From Phlebopus portentosus (Eukaryota; Basidiomycota; Agaricomycetes; Boletales; Boletinellaceae), in assembly GCA_037892935.1 (NCBI GenBank), contig JAYXKI010000009.1:868001-932000 (forward strand): a DNA stretch of 64,000 bases, given 5' to 3'. The notes under the pieces were generated by a model. The model saw nothing but the letters and a program-made list of their open reading frames with translations. It was not told the origin of the DNA and searched no databases. The position numbers and the translations under genes are program-made. Shown here piece by piece: positions 47,421-59,598 of this stretch; position 1 is the first letter of the stretch; every line of letters begins with the position of its first letter.

Positions 47421-49113
47421 ATGTATTGCGAGGAACCGCTTGCGTCCACTCCACTCACTGCGTTATCGACGCCAAGACTGTATAATCTCTTGCAACCGAT
47501 AACGGTTCCCTCTCAATCCTCGCGTTCGCGCTTTACGAACTGGGGCCGCACCTTCACCTGTAAACCTCTCACCATCTTCGAGCCTGAAACCGAAGACCAA
47601 TGTGCTCTAGTCCTCGAGCTAGCAAGGCGCGAAGGTCGTCGAGTGAGGTTCGCCGGTATAGGTCATAGCCCGAGCGACCTTGCCTGCACGCGCGAATATA
47701 TGCTGCGTACTACGAAGCTTAACAAAGTCCTCGAGGTAGGCTTCGTCAATAGTGCAAGTTTCGCATCGTCTGACCTCGCTCAATTCAAACCTCAGGTGAA
47801 TACGGAGAAGAACTACGTGGTTGTCCAGGGTGGGATCATCCTTAACGCGCTCCACGAGTGTCTAGCCGCGCATAACTTAGCTATGTCCAATCTTGGGTCC
47901 ATTTCGGACCAAACTTTGGGCGGCATCATCAGTACAGCTACGCACGGAACAGGCCTCACCTTTGGTGTCATATCTACTATGGTGCTTGAACTCAAACTCA
48001 TGCTCGCCGATGGCACGCAAATCACGTGCTCTGAATCTTTCCGACCCGATCTTTTCAAAGCATCGCTCTGTGGTCTCGGCGCCACGGGTCTCATCCTTGC
48101 CTTTAAACTTCAGGCTGAACCAGCCTTCCGTCTGCGTGACGAGCAGGACACCGTAAGCTTCGATACGTTCATTGAGACCTTTGATGCCTTAGTGAGCTCC
48201 GGAGAGCACACACGTTTTTGGTGGTTTGTGCAAAATGGGTTTGTTCGCACGAGTGTATGCAACAGAACCCAAGAAGTTAGTTCCCTTTTGCCGTTTATTT
48301 AGAGCACAGAATTTGCTGACCTTGTTCTAGGGTCCGAAACCTGCAGGAAGTTGGCTATGGAATACCTTTTTTGGATATCATGTTGTCCAACTCCTTTTAT
48401 TCTTGGGTCGTTACTGGCTCAGAATTAACACTTGGACTGGAATATTTGCGGAGTGGCTAATGCGAGGAAAGACTGTAAACATTGATCATTCCCATAAGGT
48501 CTTTAACGTGGACTGTCGAGTAGGTCGCCGTTATCACCAGCTCGTGAATAATAGACTGACCATAAGTGTAGTACCCACAATATACGACCGAGTGGGCAAT
48601 ACCTGTTGAGAATGCACGAAGATGCCTTCAAGAGCTTCGAGCTTGGGTTGATAATGAATATGCTGACCCAAGAGGAATACGTCCCCACTTCCCCATCGAA
48701 ATTCGCTTCACCGACTCAGATGACATCTGGTTGAGCCCCAGTTATGGCCAACGCATGTGCTGGATAGGACTCATCCAGTTCAAGTGAGTTACTTTCCTCA
48801 TCTAAGATTGTGCTAAGTGCTAACATTGTGACTCTTCTTTTCTAGGCCTTATGGATTCAACGTGCCATATCGCCGCTTCTTCGGCGCCTTCGAACGAATC
48901 GCGGCCCAGCTCGGTGGTAAACCGCATTGGGCGAAAACGCACACGCTCCGTCCCGCGGAGTTGGCAACCCTGTATCCCAAGTTTCCCGACTTCGTGAAAG
49001 TATTGGAAGATGTCGACCCCTCGGGTCTATTTCGGAGTGAATACATTCGCCGTCATGTATTCGGAGATCTGGGCGAAGATGTAAATGGACGCGTCTTTAA
49101 GCCAGTGCATTGA
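47421..49113 (+). CDS. ALO1: D-arabinono-1,4-lactone oxidase
   Basis: Mitochondrial FAD enzyme that oxidises D-arabinono-1,4-lactone to D-erythroascorbate, the fungal analogue of vitamin C. Four exons, 47421-48275, 48331-48519, 48572-48783 and 48846-49113, total 1524 nt (507 aa), close to the yeast length. The FAD-binding PCMH domain covers about residues 45-220, with NWGRTF at 40-45 and GIGHSPSD at 79-86, whose His82 is the expected site of covalent FAD. Further motifs are GGIILNALHECL and SISDQTLGGIISTATHGTG. The C-terminal ALO domain includes FNVDCRYPQYTTEWAIP and PHWAKTHTLRP. A hydrophobic stretch near residues 298-315 (GYHVVQLLLFLGRYW) may attach the enzyme to the membrane, as in yeast. 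Tail-to-tail with UBC7. Confidence 0.93.
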
Positions 49114-49725
49114 ATACAGCTGCCCGTAGTCACGTAAACAAATGCGGAAGAAATAAAAAGTTGATACCCTGCTGCATTACAATGTATTCTGTAGCCTTTC
49201 TCTCGGCCCGCCTGAAGGTGCTTTTGATACCCTCGTTGCACGCCCTTTCAAAAAGTATGTTGATGCAATGACGTCGCTTTATAAATGTTAAAGTTTATGG
49301 TTCTTTTCGGTACTTTTGTTCGCTTATGTCCGTTCCCAGAATTTGGCCACAGTCATATGTTTTGAGGGCTATACCCTTCGGTACCTTAAGGTCTGGAACG
49401 AACTTCCAGAGCAATTCTCTCTACAAAGATGAGAAATAGGCGAGGTGCCGCGCAAAACGCCGCCTCCATCGATAAACGTCAAGACGAAGGCATTCGCTCA
49501 CAGGCGTAAGCTCAAGCTCTCATTCTTATCTTCTCGTCGCACCACTATCTTCTTCTTGAACCGGCTCCTCGGGATAATCCATACTTCTTGTGATTGTCTG
49601 ATTGCGCTTGTTTCTGATTCTCGAGTAATCTAGTACAAACATATTTCATGAATGCCGTGATGTGGAGCGTCCTACCCTTGGACACTGAAACTGTGTCCCC
49701 CGAAGAAAAGTATGCAAGTCTACAA
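49114..49725. other. Intergenic, tail-to-tail
   Basis: Shared 3' region of ALO1 (plus) and UBC7 (minus). No gene was recognised; short open frames here are not conserved. Confidence 0.5.
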
Positions 49726-50768
49726 TTACAGTCCGAGTTGTTCGCGTATTGACGCCCTGACCAGTTGGACGTACTCCTGGGAAGTTATGAATAAGAGCAG
49801 TCGACGACTGTGTAATAATCGTGTAAAATTCTTACAGGGTAATTATCGCGGTACAGCTTGCAGCAATCTATGTTTGCTCCACTCTCTAAATTGGGCTCTG
49901 AGTTGGCATGGAAAAGCAACAAGGTTCATCGGGACAGCCAAATATTTTGTAAGTTCTAGAATGATGAATGCGATGGGAGGTGCAAAAACAGTTACCTGCA
50001 AGCATAGAGATCACGCTCAGAATGACTTTCTCGACGCTCTGGACAGGGCTCCATCGCTCCGAAGCCTGCTCATAATGCGTGGGATCATCTCCCGGGGCAT
50101 GCAGAATAGATATGCACACCGTTCCATCGGCGTAAACTAATACGGAATGTAAATCAACGACGGGAGAGAGGATGTGAAGTCTGGGACGTTGCCGAGAATC
50201 GTGAGGCACCTACCATTAGGATGGAACAGCGGCGGTTCGAACTTCATTTTGAAGGGAGATAAAGGGTAGTCATCGGGCTTCCATCGCAAGAACAGCAATA
50301 AACCAAGAAGCGTTAGGATTCAAGATCAGGATTAATCCTAACCCGTTTACACTGTAACCGCTCACGAAGGTTAATTTTGCGGCGAATACGCCGCCTTCCT
50401 AATGACTTTGTATAAGAAGCAGCCTTTCTCAACATGCAGAAGAGACGCACGAATGGTGTTTCCTTGGGACCACAGATAAGCGCTTCCCATGTAAAGAGAT
50501 CATCCTCGGATACTGGGCCTTTTGACCACAAGCCCAAAATAGATCAAGAAACGGCTCATAAACACACGGGTCAGAGTAACTGGAGAATCTAGGGTGCTTA
50601 CCAGCGGTGAACATGCCATCAGGAGAACCTGATGAAGAGAAATGAGAACTTCTTAGTTCGTTTAAGACCAACAGGGAAGAGAAACTACCCACCATTCGCT
50701 GTCAGTTGTTTATACTCAGTCATGAGTCGTCTCAGCGCAGTCGATTTGCTCCCATTGCGCGATGCCAT
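49726..50768 (-). CDS. UBC7: Ubiquitin-conjugating enzyme E2, Ubc7/UBE2G type
   Basis: E2 that works with Hrd1- and Doa10-type ligases in ER-associated degradation. Eight exons, 50768-50693, 50628-50602, 50518-50451, 50398-50366, 50277-50214, 50136-49996, 49897-49836 and 49776-49726, total 522 nt (173 aa), matching the family length. Start ATG 50768 gives [19 protein letters not shown], the first helix. The UBC fold is complete: [40 protein letters not shown] with catalytic Cys97, and the acidic loop [17 protein letters not shown] that marks Ubc7/Cdc34-like enzymes. It ends [16 protein letters not shown]. No membrane anchor is present, as in Ubc7, which relies on Cue1. A plus-strand open frame at 50632-50940 is its shadow. 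Confidence 0.93.
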
Positions 50769-51698
50769 AATTGCCGGGTATATTCCTATGTCACCTGCAA
50801 TCTGCGAGTGCGAGACTAGCGGTGCGGGGTGTACCTGTGCTGAACGTGTCGTGGTGTTCACTGAACAACAGATGGCACGCTTCATTCAACACACAAGAAG
50901 ATACAGAATGATCCTCGTATTACGTAATCCAACAGTTTAGGATTATTATTATTAGCACGGTATTTACCCACAAAAATCAGTCAAGCATTATGGTTGAGAT
51001 AGCGGGATAGCACTCACATATTGACCTAATTCCAAGTCGTTCATTCAGATGTTCTTATTTGCAATTACAATTACTTTATCTTTGGCGGAGAGAACACGGA
51101 CCATAGAAACGCTATTATTCACACTAGATTCAGTCTTCCAAAAAAGATTGATATGAACTAGGGAGCATGCGTACCAGCGCGCAAACTTCCATAAATCAGA
51201 ATTGAGAGTGAGGATGTTACAAAATAGCATCGTGTGTCCATCGGACGATCGGAGTTGAGTTACAATGTACAGTAAGATCAAAGCGGAACCGAAAAATTCT
51301 TCATCCGAAAGACTTATTATCGGCTAAGGAGTTGAGGCAGTAACTACCATCCGAAAAAAATCGCTGTATAGAGCTGAAAACATAATACTTGGTCAAACTG
51401 AGAATAATGATAATACGTGAAGCACAGAATCTTGTTGGGAAACACGTTAACATACAGGTGGGTACATTAAGTCTTCGGCCCCCCTATTTATGGAAGGTGA
51501 TTTGCATGCCTTCTCGTGAAACAAACGACTGCGAAACGAGGTGATCCCTCATCTTTGCCGATATGAGCAAGTTGGCTAGTAACAATGAATTTTAATTTTA
51601 TATGACGTAAGTAAAGAGCGGTCTCGTGACTTCCAATTGACTGGCCCAACGGAGTGTACGGCGCGGAAGATATACTTAGCCAACAACCAACTGCATCG
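50769..51698. other. Divergent promoter region
   Basis: Between UBC7 (minus) and the carrier gene (plus). No gene was recognised. No TATA box was found near either start. Confidence 0.4.
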
Positions 51699-53475
51699 AT
51701 GGCGGCGCAGCAGAAGAAGCGTATAGACTTTTGTATCGTTACTTTCGTATTTTCAAGCTAACCGGCACTTGCAGCTCTCCCTTTCATTGCAAATTTCACG
51801 GCTGGAGCAATAGCCGGAATTTCTGAGATTTTAACGTTTTATCCCCTTGGTAAGAGCCTGTCTGTTTGTTAGACGCACTAAGCTTAATCTAATAACAGAT
51901 GTTGTATGTAGCTATACCTCGCGTATACATGCGTCACGATTATCGAATGGTCGTTTCAGGTCAAAACGCGTATGCAACTAGAGCAAGGGAGGTCTTCCAC
52001 GGGTTTGATCGGGAGTTTCAAGTCCATAATTAAGGAAGAAGGGTATGCAAGCATTTTTCATGCCGATTTGCCACCCAATCAACGTCGTCCTACAGTGTCG
52101 GGAGGCTGTATAGAGGTCTTGCGCCACCTTTGATGCTGGAAGCGCCAAAGAGAGCTGTGAAGTTGTGAGCAAGCACTTCACCTGTGGCGCACTCATTGAA
52201 ATGTACTCACAAACTCGTGGGATGCCACGCGCAGCGCGGCCAACGATTTTTGGTCAAAACAATTTATGAGCTGGTTGGGCAGAAAGGAAATGAACCAGAG
52301 CTTATCCACTCTGACTGGTTGCAGCGCCGGCGCCACCGAAAGCTTTGTCGTCGTACCTTTTGAGTTGGTTAAGATTAAGTACGTAACCTGGTGCTTTTTT
52401 TGCGAGTATGCAGCTGTTCACCACTTTGCCAGGCTACAGGATAAGAATAGCGCATATGCGGGGCCAATGGATGTTGTTCGTCGCATCGTCAGGAATGAGG
52501 GATTTCTAGGTTTGTATTCAGGCATGGAAGCTACTTTTTGGAGGTATCCGCGGTTATCTCTCGTGACAGTGTGCGAGATGTCTGACTAGCCCGCTTCCGC
52601 ATTCTTCTATCTTTGGAAAATCTCTTTGATGCCTTATAGACACGTTTGGTGGAACGGCGGATACTTCGGGTGAGCTGCTTAGATATTCGGTATACTTGCT
52701 TTCCTATGCTGAACGGAACCTAGGTCTATCTTTCAGGTCAAATCCATGTTACCGAGAGCTGAGGTATGATCACGAATCGACTTTGTTTCAGCACAGGCGA
52801 TACGAGTCTAACTGAGTCATCTGGTATCTCGGACATTGGTACCTGATAGACCCTCAGGCTACTCTCTTGAATAATTTCATCTCTGGAGCTGTCGGTGGCT
52901 TTATCGGAACAGCTCTCAACACTCCGTAAGGAAATTTCATTTGGCACCACTAGTCTGTCTAGCTACGTTCGCAGCCTCAAACTGAAAGCGTCTCGTATCC
53001 TTTTTATTTCAGATTCGATGTAAGATGCCCCTCTCATTGCACTCATGCAAGCTAGAAGTATCAATTGATTTTTTCTTTTTCAGGTGGTTAAGTCTCGCAT
53101 CCAGGGTGCCGAGAAGATTCCAGGACTCACCCCTAAGTACAACTGGACATATCCAGCGTAAGTCACACCGCTTCCTTGCCGTCCGCCACCACGGGCTTCA
53201 CGTCTTCACTGTGTCGAACAAGGATAAGATTTACTAGAACGGGTCTGATTGTACCCTAATTTGTTCTAGGCTGGTGACAATACTCCACGAGGAAGGGCCC
53301 ATGCGCTTTACAAAGGCTTCGTTCCCAAGGTACTTCGGTTGGCACCGGGAGGGGGAGTCCTGCTCCTTGTCGTGGAATTCACTCTTTCAATATTCCGTAA
53401 AGGCAAGTTCGACTTCTGTCTTCTCCTTCGTAATCTGATTCTTCAGGAATAGCCCTCGGCCCTCCTTACATCTAG
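51699..53475 (+). CDS. ODC1: Mitochondrial carrier, 2-oxodicarboxylate type (apparent frameshift)
   Basis: Inner-membrane carrier resembling yeast Odc1/Odc2, which exchange 2-oxoadipate and 2-oxoglutarate. Fourteen exons: 51699-51720, 51775-51849, 51899-51903, 51960-52042, 52096-52164, 52235-52378, 52433-52543, 52640-52669, 52724-52763, 52858-52925, 53013-53019, 53084-53157, 53270-53402 and 53447-53475. All three repeats are present: AGAIAGISEILTFYPLDVVKTRM, AGATESFVVVPFELVKIK and SGAVGGFIGTALNTPFDVVKSR (PxD/E-xxK carrier signature). Two exons are only 5 and 7 bases, both at the PxDVVK motif of repeats 1 and 3. The last intron has a GC donor (GCAAGT). One base appears missing near 53300, between HEEGP and ALYKGFVPK, shifting the final ~45 codons. 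The C-terminus ALGPPYI is otherwise typical. Confidence 0.87.
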
Positions 53476-55610
53476 AAATACGCTATTAACCATTTAGACG
53501 AGCAATAGATCTTGATTATTTGGTGACACAGTTGACATGCATTGATCAGGATTCTTGCTCATCCAGACCCTGCTCAAAGAGGCCGGAGGTTGTTGACAGA
53601 AGTCATATGGTCGTATCTGATCTCACGGCGGAACCTGCCATGTCAAACAGAACCATTTTGGTATAGTGCCTTCATATCGTTACTTTTTTAAATGGATGAG
53701 TACCTTGGCTTCTGGTGTCGGCGCGTGTTCATCTGCTCGTGCTCGCGGTACTTGATGTTACGACAATTTTCACCTTTCGTAATGTTGGGTATGCCAAACG
53801 GCAATTCCCCGGAATCGACAGAAGTCCAGCAACCTTCGCGGTTACCTCGTATGGTAAGTCGCGCGGGCGTAGCCTATCGTAAGTCATCTTTTGGCTCAGG
53901 ATTGAGAGAAGCAAGTTTCTTGTTCGATTTCTATGCTCTTTGCTTCATGCAGTCCACGCAGTATCGTCGAATGAAAGCTGCCACCGTACTGAGCATCGTA
54001 TCGCGTTTATCTTTTCTCCGGATCCCTGTCTCGGTCATCGATTTAAAGTTTTCCGTGGTGCTCTTCTCGATAGCATTCGTCTCCTACTTTGGCATTGCAG
54101 ATCATTATACAGAGCTAGGTGTATAGGAGGTTAGGAGTTCCAGGAACTTGAATTCTATTGATACCGCGCGAAGAGCTGTGATGCATTCGAGTCCCTCGAC
54201 GGAGACCCTTGATGACAATGGTGCGTTTTTATCCTAGTATTTATTGTCTTTATCTGATCAGAACGGAAAACTTAACATGTTCGGCCGCTGATTGGGATAA
54301 ACTGCGGAATATGGTCTTGTGCAAGATTTTGTCAGCCCGTAATCTGGCTCTGGCTACGATAAGGGCTTGAAATAATACGGCGCGTGATACGGAAACGTCC
54401 TGAGTGATGCAACGCAAATCGAGTAAGGGTAGACTAAGACCGTAGATCGATAGGAGACTGGAAACGGACAGTGTAATGCAAATTTCCTTGTTCATCGGAA
54501 ATAAGAAAACAAGGTAGAGAAAAAGGGAACACTGATCAACTCGGCCACTTATGGATATGGAAGCTTACGCCAGTCAGAAGTAGGTTTTTGCTCATTATGT
54601 CCTCGTCAATGGTGTGGACTGATGGATGTTTGCATAAGTCCAGATTTACCATTTAGTCGAGACGGAAGCAACGTTTCGTTCTGGTCATACCGAGTGGCCA
54701 CCATGTATTGTGAACTACACTTCGACTTCATCCAGGTTTCCGGGATCAGAGCATTTTCGCTATAGCACGTTCTTTAACCTCTATGTACAGGATTCTAGTT
54801 CTACACGTCTCAGTCGCATAAGCAAAAGTCTAGGAGTGGGTTCGGCAGCCTCCTCGGCGCAAAACGGCGGCGTCTACTTATGTAGTCAAATGCTTCATCA
54901 ACAAGTCAAGCCTTCGTAGCAAGACAATAAAGACAGAGTTTCGGAGCACATGAACTTCAAGACTCGTCTTTGGTTTATATCTCGTGTCCGTTGTTATGGC
55001 TCAGCTATATGTCGTGCTCAGCAATTGGCTGAACTAACGGAGTGATGGCGAAAAGGCCGAAGGGATTGATGAAAGTATCATTGTATCTGATAGTGTGTCG
55101 GAAAGGAATAGACACACACTGTCGTTGATCGTTGGTCGTCTCCGGATGGAAGTCGGATCTTCGCTGCTTGGACGAGGAGGATACCGTTTTTCCAAGACGA
55201 CACTAGTAAGAAGTGTCTTGAAGGCAATGACGGTGTTGATCTCCGGGAAGGGTATGGTCAAAGAATGCGATGTCCAGAAGACACCAGTCAACGGGATAGG
55301 GAAAGGCAGAGCAGATTGATAAATGCTTTTAGGCGATGAAACGGATGAGACTCTAAGCCGGCCTCCCAGATGTGTATGTTCCGCGATTTGGACGTAAGGC
55401 GAGGGTAAATTTTCATCTCTGTGTAAGGTTCCTGCAATACATGCAGAAATACGATGAGTCCTTGGCCGTTCTTCTGTTGAACATCTCGTACGCGACCTTT
55501 TAAGTTTGACCGTTTGTTGAGTCGATCATGCCTAGATCAGCACATGATCGACATTTTTCCAACCTGAACTTAAAGTTAACGGGGAAAAAGCATCGTACCT
55601 CTTGACGCTG
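53476..55610. other. Long intergenic region
   Basis: About 2.1 kb with no gene I can support. Open frames at 53692-54126 and 54710-54919 have no conserved features and no obvious splice partners. The carrier and FOL3 are both on the plus strand, so the right end should be the FOL3 promoter. Confidence 0.4.
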
Positions 55611-57337
55611 ATGTCTATAGACCTTTCTCTCCGCAGAATTGAGGCTCTTGTCTCTCAATTTGAAACATACAGAAGGCCAACTGTGCACATAGCTGGTACA
55701 AATGGAAAAGGCAGTGTCTCTGCTCTCCTTACCTCTATTTTCCGGCGTGCTGGACTCTCTGTCGGTCGATTCAACAGCCCCCACCTCTTGCATCCGTCGG
55801 ATAGCATCTCACTCGATGGAAAATTCATACCCCACGACATCTTCTCGAATACCATGCAGGATATCCAGAAGAAGGACGAGGAACATGCGATCAACGCAAG
55901 CAGCTTTGAGTTGCTGACCATGTGTGCTCTACTTGTCTTTGAGCGTTCGAAAGTGGATATTGTCCTTCTCGAAGTGGGGATGGGCGGACGGCTGGACGCG
56001 ACGAATGTCATTCCGGATGAATGCATCCTGGTGTCGGTGATAACAGCGATCGACCTAGATCACCAGGCGTTCCTTGGTCCGACCATTGAAGATATCGCAC
56101 GCGAGAAAGCGGGGATTATAAGGAATGGGAAGCCTGTTGTACTTGCGCCTCAGAACCACGATTGTATAAAGGATGTAGTCACCAATGTTTGCAAGAAAAA
56201 GTATAGTCCATTGGTTCTGGCATGTGTTGCCAAGGAAAGACGCTGGGATGAGGATATCGATGGCGAGCGAATGCCTTCGTTCTCGCTGCATCCCTTTATC
56301 CCGCCTCCTCCCCGACCAGTAGAAATCGAGATATCGCCGTCAAGTCGCGAAGATGGGTTCGGACATGATTCTGTCTCAAATTTCGAGAAGCCAGAAAAAT
56401 ATCGCGTACTTCTTCCTCTACATGGTCCGCATCAGTTGGGGAATTTGGGTGCTGCGCTTACGGTCCTTCATGTCTTGCGATCGTGGGCCTTCTCTGGCCC
56501 GCTATCTTACGTGTCCGCACAGGCTCCAGTCCCGTCGACCTCCGCACCTGTATATGAGCGTGTATCGCGAATGGACGAAGCAGACATTCATGGCGCCATT
56601 CGCCACTGCACCTGGCCGGGAAGACTTTCCTTCCATCTCTATCGAGACCCACCGTTAAATATGGACGTGACCGCCACAACTGCTGATGGCTTTCCAACGC
56701 TACGAAAATGCCCTGTTGTCGTGCTGGTCGATGGCGCTCATAACGAGGCTGCTGCACGCGCACTGTCTGAATATGTTTCTTCTCTTCTTTTTTCCTTGGG
56801 CGTGTCTGATCGAAGAAAGAAGAACGGATAAGTCTCACAATAATTCTTGCGCTCTCACATTCGCCTCCAAAAACTCCTGCATCGGTGCTCGTACCCTTGC
56901 TGGCCCCTTTTCTCGAGACCTCTAAGCCGGTGTCAGCATTCCCGAAATCTGAAATTTACAGATATCGGGAATACGTCCAACTCACAACACGTATCGGCCT
57001 TTTGCGCTTCTCGTTACCTGATCACATGCCGTGGGTGCGGCCTGTGCCCCCTTCTGTAGCTCACGAAGTCATATGCAACTCGTTCTCGGAGATCAATGAT
57101 TCCGATTTCTGGATCGCGTCTGATACAGGACGGGAACGTGCGACTTTGCAGGACTTGAAGGATGCACTTCGCTGGGCCACTGGCGATCGACCTGCCATGA
57201 AGGATCAAGATGCCGAGGAACGGTGTGAGGAGGAGGAAGAAAATCTTGTCCTTGTTGCGGGAAGCCTGTATCTTGTCGCGGACTTCTATCGTCTTCTTCA
57301 ACTTCACGGGCAAGGATCACAGATGGAGAGCGTTTGA
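55611..57337 (+). CDS. FOL3: Dihydrofolate synthetase (apparent frameshift)
   Basis: ATP-dependent ligase that adds glutamate to dihydropteroate to make dihydrofolate. A single large exon starts at ATG 55611 (MSIDLSLRRIEALVSQF). Family motifs: the P-loop HIAGTNGKGS (~26-35), FNSPHLLHPSDSI, EVGMGGRLDATNVI, ITAIDLDHQAFLG, IAREKAGIIRNGKP and HGPHQLGNLGAAL. LVDGAHNEAAARALSEYV follows later. TNGKGS rather than TKGKGS favours FOL3 over the polyglutamate synthase Met7. Near 56810-56820, in an A/G-rich run, the frame must drop back by one base to continue as ISLTIILALSHSPPKTPASV and the rest of the C-domain, ending at 57337. Total length is one base short of whole codons. A 41-base intron (56774-56814, weak donor GTTTCT) would also restore the frame. 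Confidence 0.88.
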
Positions 57338-57807
57338 GCAATATTCTGGTAGAAGGTAAACTCTGTATAAGTAGTCAATTAACAAAAGGGTTGTATCATT
57401 AGACTTGTTGAATACTCCAGGTTTAGAAACTTCACAATCAAATAATTCTGAGCTGAAGAAATCTGAATTTTTTTGTTCCGTATACCGCCACGGTGAATGA
57501 TCGACGCGTTTAGCATCACAAACCACGCCGACTGGAACCTGGCTTTTGCTTCTTCGTCCTTGTCAACCGTCCAGCTGAATGATATCACCGTTTTCTGTCT
57601 TCGAGATGTCCTCAAGATCCGATCCTCCTCCAAAGGACTCGCGTCAGTTCAATCAATGGCTTGATTTTCAGGCTCGTGCATAGATACTGATTGTGGTCTT
57701 TCACCACCAGCGAAGGGTGCAAGCGGCGATCCATCTGGTGAGCATGACAGCTGAACGATGATGCACGGTTTTCATCTGAATAAAACTCTTGATGCGATGC
57801 TACAGAT
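57338..57807. other. Intergenic between FOL3 and otubain
   Basis: Short same-strand spacer with the FOL3 3' region and otubain promoter. No gene was recognised. Confidence 0.45.
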
Positions 57808-59080
57808 ATGTCTTCGTTGACACCACTGGAGCTATCCCAGCTCACACAGGTTCGCATCGCATCTGTCCCGTACGCGTGCGCGCTGACACCCAATCTTACC
57901 AATGCATATACTGTTTGCCTTATGGGACATTTCTATCCTTCTTGATTAGAATATCTTGGATGAAAGCGCGTCGAAACGACCACTGATTACCGAGGTCTTC
58001 CCGCTTGAAGCCCTCGAGAAGAGTACAAGAATGGATCTGGCACATTTGTGCAACAGATTGACTATCTGAAGAGTTTGGGATTCACGGGCATAAGAAGAAC
58101 GCGTGGCGATGGGGACTGCTTTTATCGATGTGAGTGGCTTCTATGATTGCTCTGCAAATTTCGTGTTCTTTCGTTCCCTCAACTCGATTTTGTGGCGTTT
58201 CGGCACTTCGTCTTATCAATATCGTAATCTGATGCTGCCACTACGTTCACGACCCAAATTATTATTCCGGTCTCATTTTTAGCACTTGCATTTGCATGGT
58301 TCGAACGCTTGATACACTCGCCGAAGCAAACGCTGGACGTTGCCAAGGCACATTCCCTTCTTGACTCGACGCTTCTGATTCTCAAAGCCGCTGGATTTCA
58401 AGAGATGGTCTTTGAAGATTTCTATGACGTCCTCATCTCGCTTGTCCGGCAAATCGTTGTTCCAGAGCCAAATGGCTCGACACTCACAACAGAGATACTA
58501 CTTGAGGCATTCCAGGACGCAGAGGGTAAGTGGGATGACGCTTATGCTCCGCCACTAATGCAGACTGGACTTCTCCCCTTCCTCATTGTGATAGTCAGCA
58601 ACTGCATTGTCGTCTTTCTCCGCCTGTTAACTTCTGCGGTAATCCGGACGGATCCGGACTCATATGCGCCGTTCTTGTTCCATCCCGAGACTAGCATACA
58701 AGTCCCGCCGCAAGAGTTTTGTGAACGTTTCGTGGAGGCTTGCGGAAAGGAGGCAGGTGAGTCATGCTGAACCATCGTTCATGCTACTCCACCCACTCCA
58801 AACAACAGATCACGTACAAATAACCGCCCTTACAAAGATTCTCAAACTGAATATCGAAGTAGCATATCTTGATGGGCATGGCGCCGATGGCTCTGTAAAC
58901 TTTGTGCAGTTCCATAATGTACCACCCGAGGATTTCGATAACCCTCCTGTCCTATTGTATAGGTGCGTGTACTCCCTTCTCACTGTTTGATGTTTATTGA
59001 ACTAATGGTTCTTGAAAACTTTCAGACCCGGTCACTATGATATCCTTGAGCGTGACCGACGAAGTGAGAAAACGATCTAG
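57808..59080 (+). CDS. OTUB1: Otubain-type deubiquitinase, peptidase C65 (apparent frameshift)
   Basis: Cysteine protease that cleaves ubiquitin chains. Six exons, 57808-57849, 57950-58129, 58283-58525, 58595-58756, 58809-58962 and 59026-59080. It starts MSSLTPLELSQLTQ. The active-site block RTRGDGDCFYRSLAFAWFERL has the nucleophile Cys in GDGDC, and the catalytic His lies in RPGHYDILER near the C-terminus. Middle exons give DVLISLVRQIV, VVFLRLLTSAVIRTDPDSYAPF and LNIEVAYLDG, all typical of otubains. Exon 2 is one base short: PLEAL is in one frame and EEYKNGSGTFVQQIDYLKSLGF in the next, with the break near 58010 (CTCGAG, where CTCCGAG would read through). Otherwise the product is about 278 aa, the expected length. 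Confidence 0.87.
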
Positions 59081-59598
59081 ACAGAGCGGAGCGATTCTAG
59101 GCGGTGTCTCTGCGAATATTTGTATATCTAATCAAATATCCTCCGCTGTACTGTTATATCTCCTCTCTGTCCTGCTGAACGATTGGAGAGGTTCTACGCT
59201 GATCTTTTATATTCGTGGGAGCACTATTCGCTGATCTCCGATCAAAATCCTTTCATCGCATTTTTATTGAATGACCCGTGCCTCTCGCAGGCACCGAATG
59301 CACTCTTATTTATCACGATACTTGTTTGTAGGAACGGATTTTCCCCTCATGTCGTGTTTCTGTTCATGGACGTATGAAGTCAAGTAGACTGAGATGGCTA
59401 ACGTACATGGACCGAGCCATACAAGGGCATTGGCGTTGGCAACGGTCAACGATCTATTGGCGTGCCAGCTAATTACGGACAGAGCTATGCAATGTACATC
59501 GCATTTCATCGCATATTACGTGAATGACTGAGGTCTTCCGTGGTCATTCTGTAACCACAATCTCCTTGCTTCGTTCCATCATGATCTCTGAATAGCAA
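59081..59598. other. Intergenic region
   Basis: Spacer between the otubain and the kinase-like locus. No gene was recognised. Confidence 0.4.

Noticed and set aside
50632..50940. A 102-codon plus-strand frame with a Cys-rich motif (CECETSGAGCTC)
   Set aside because: It is antisense to the first exon and upstream region of UBC7, whose model is complete and conserved.
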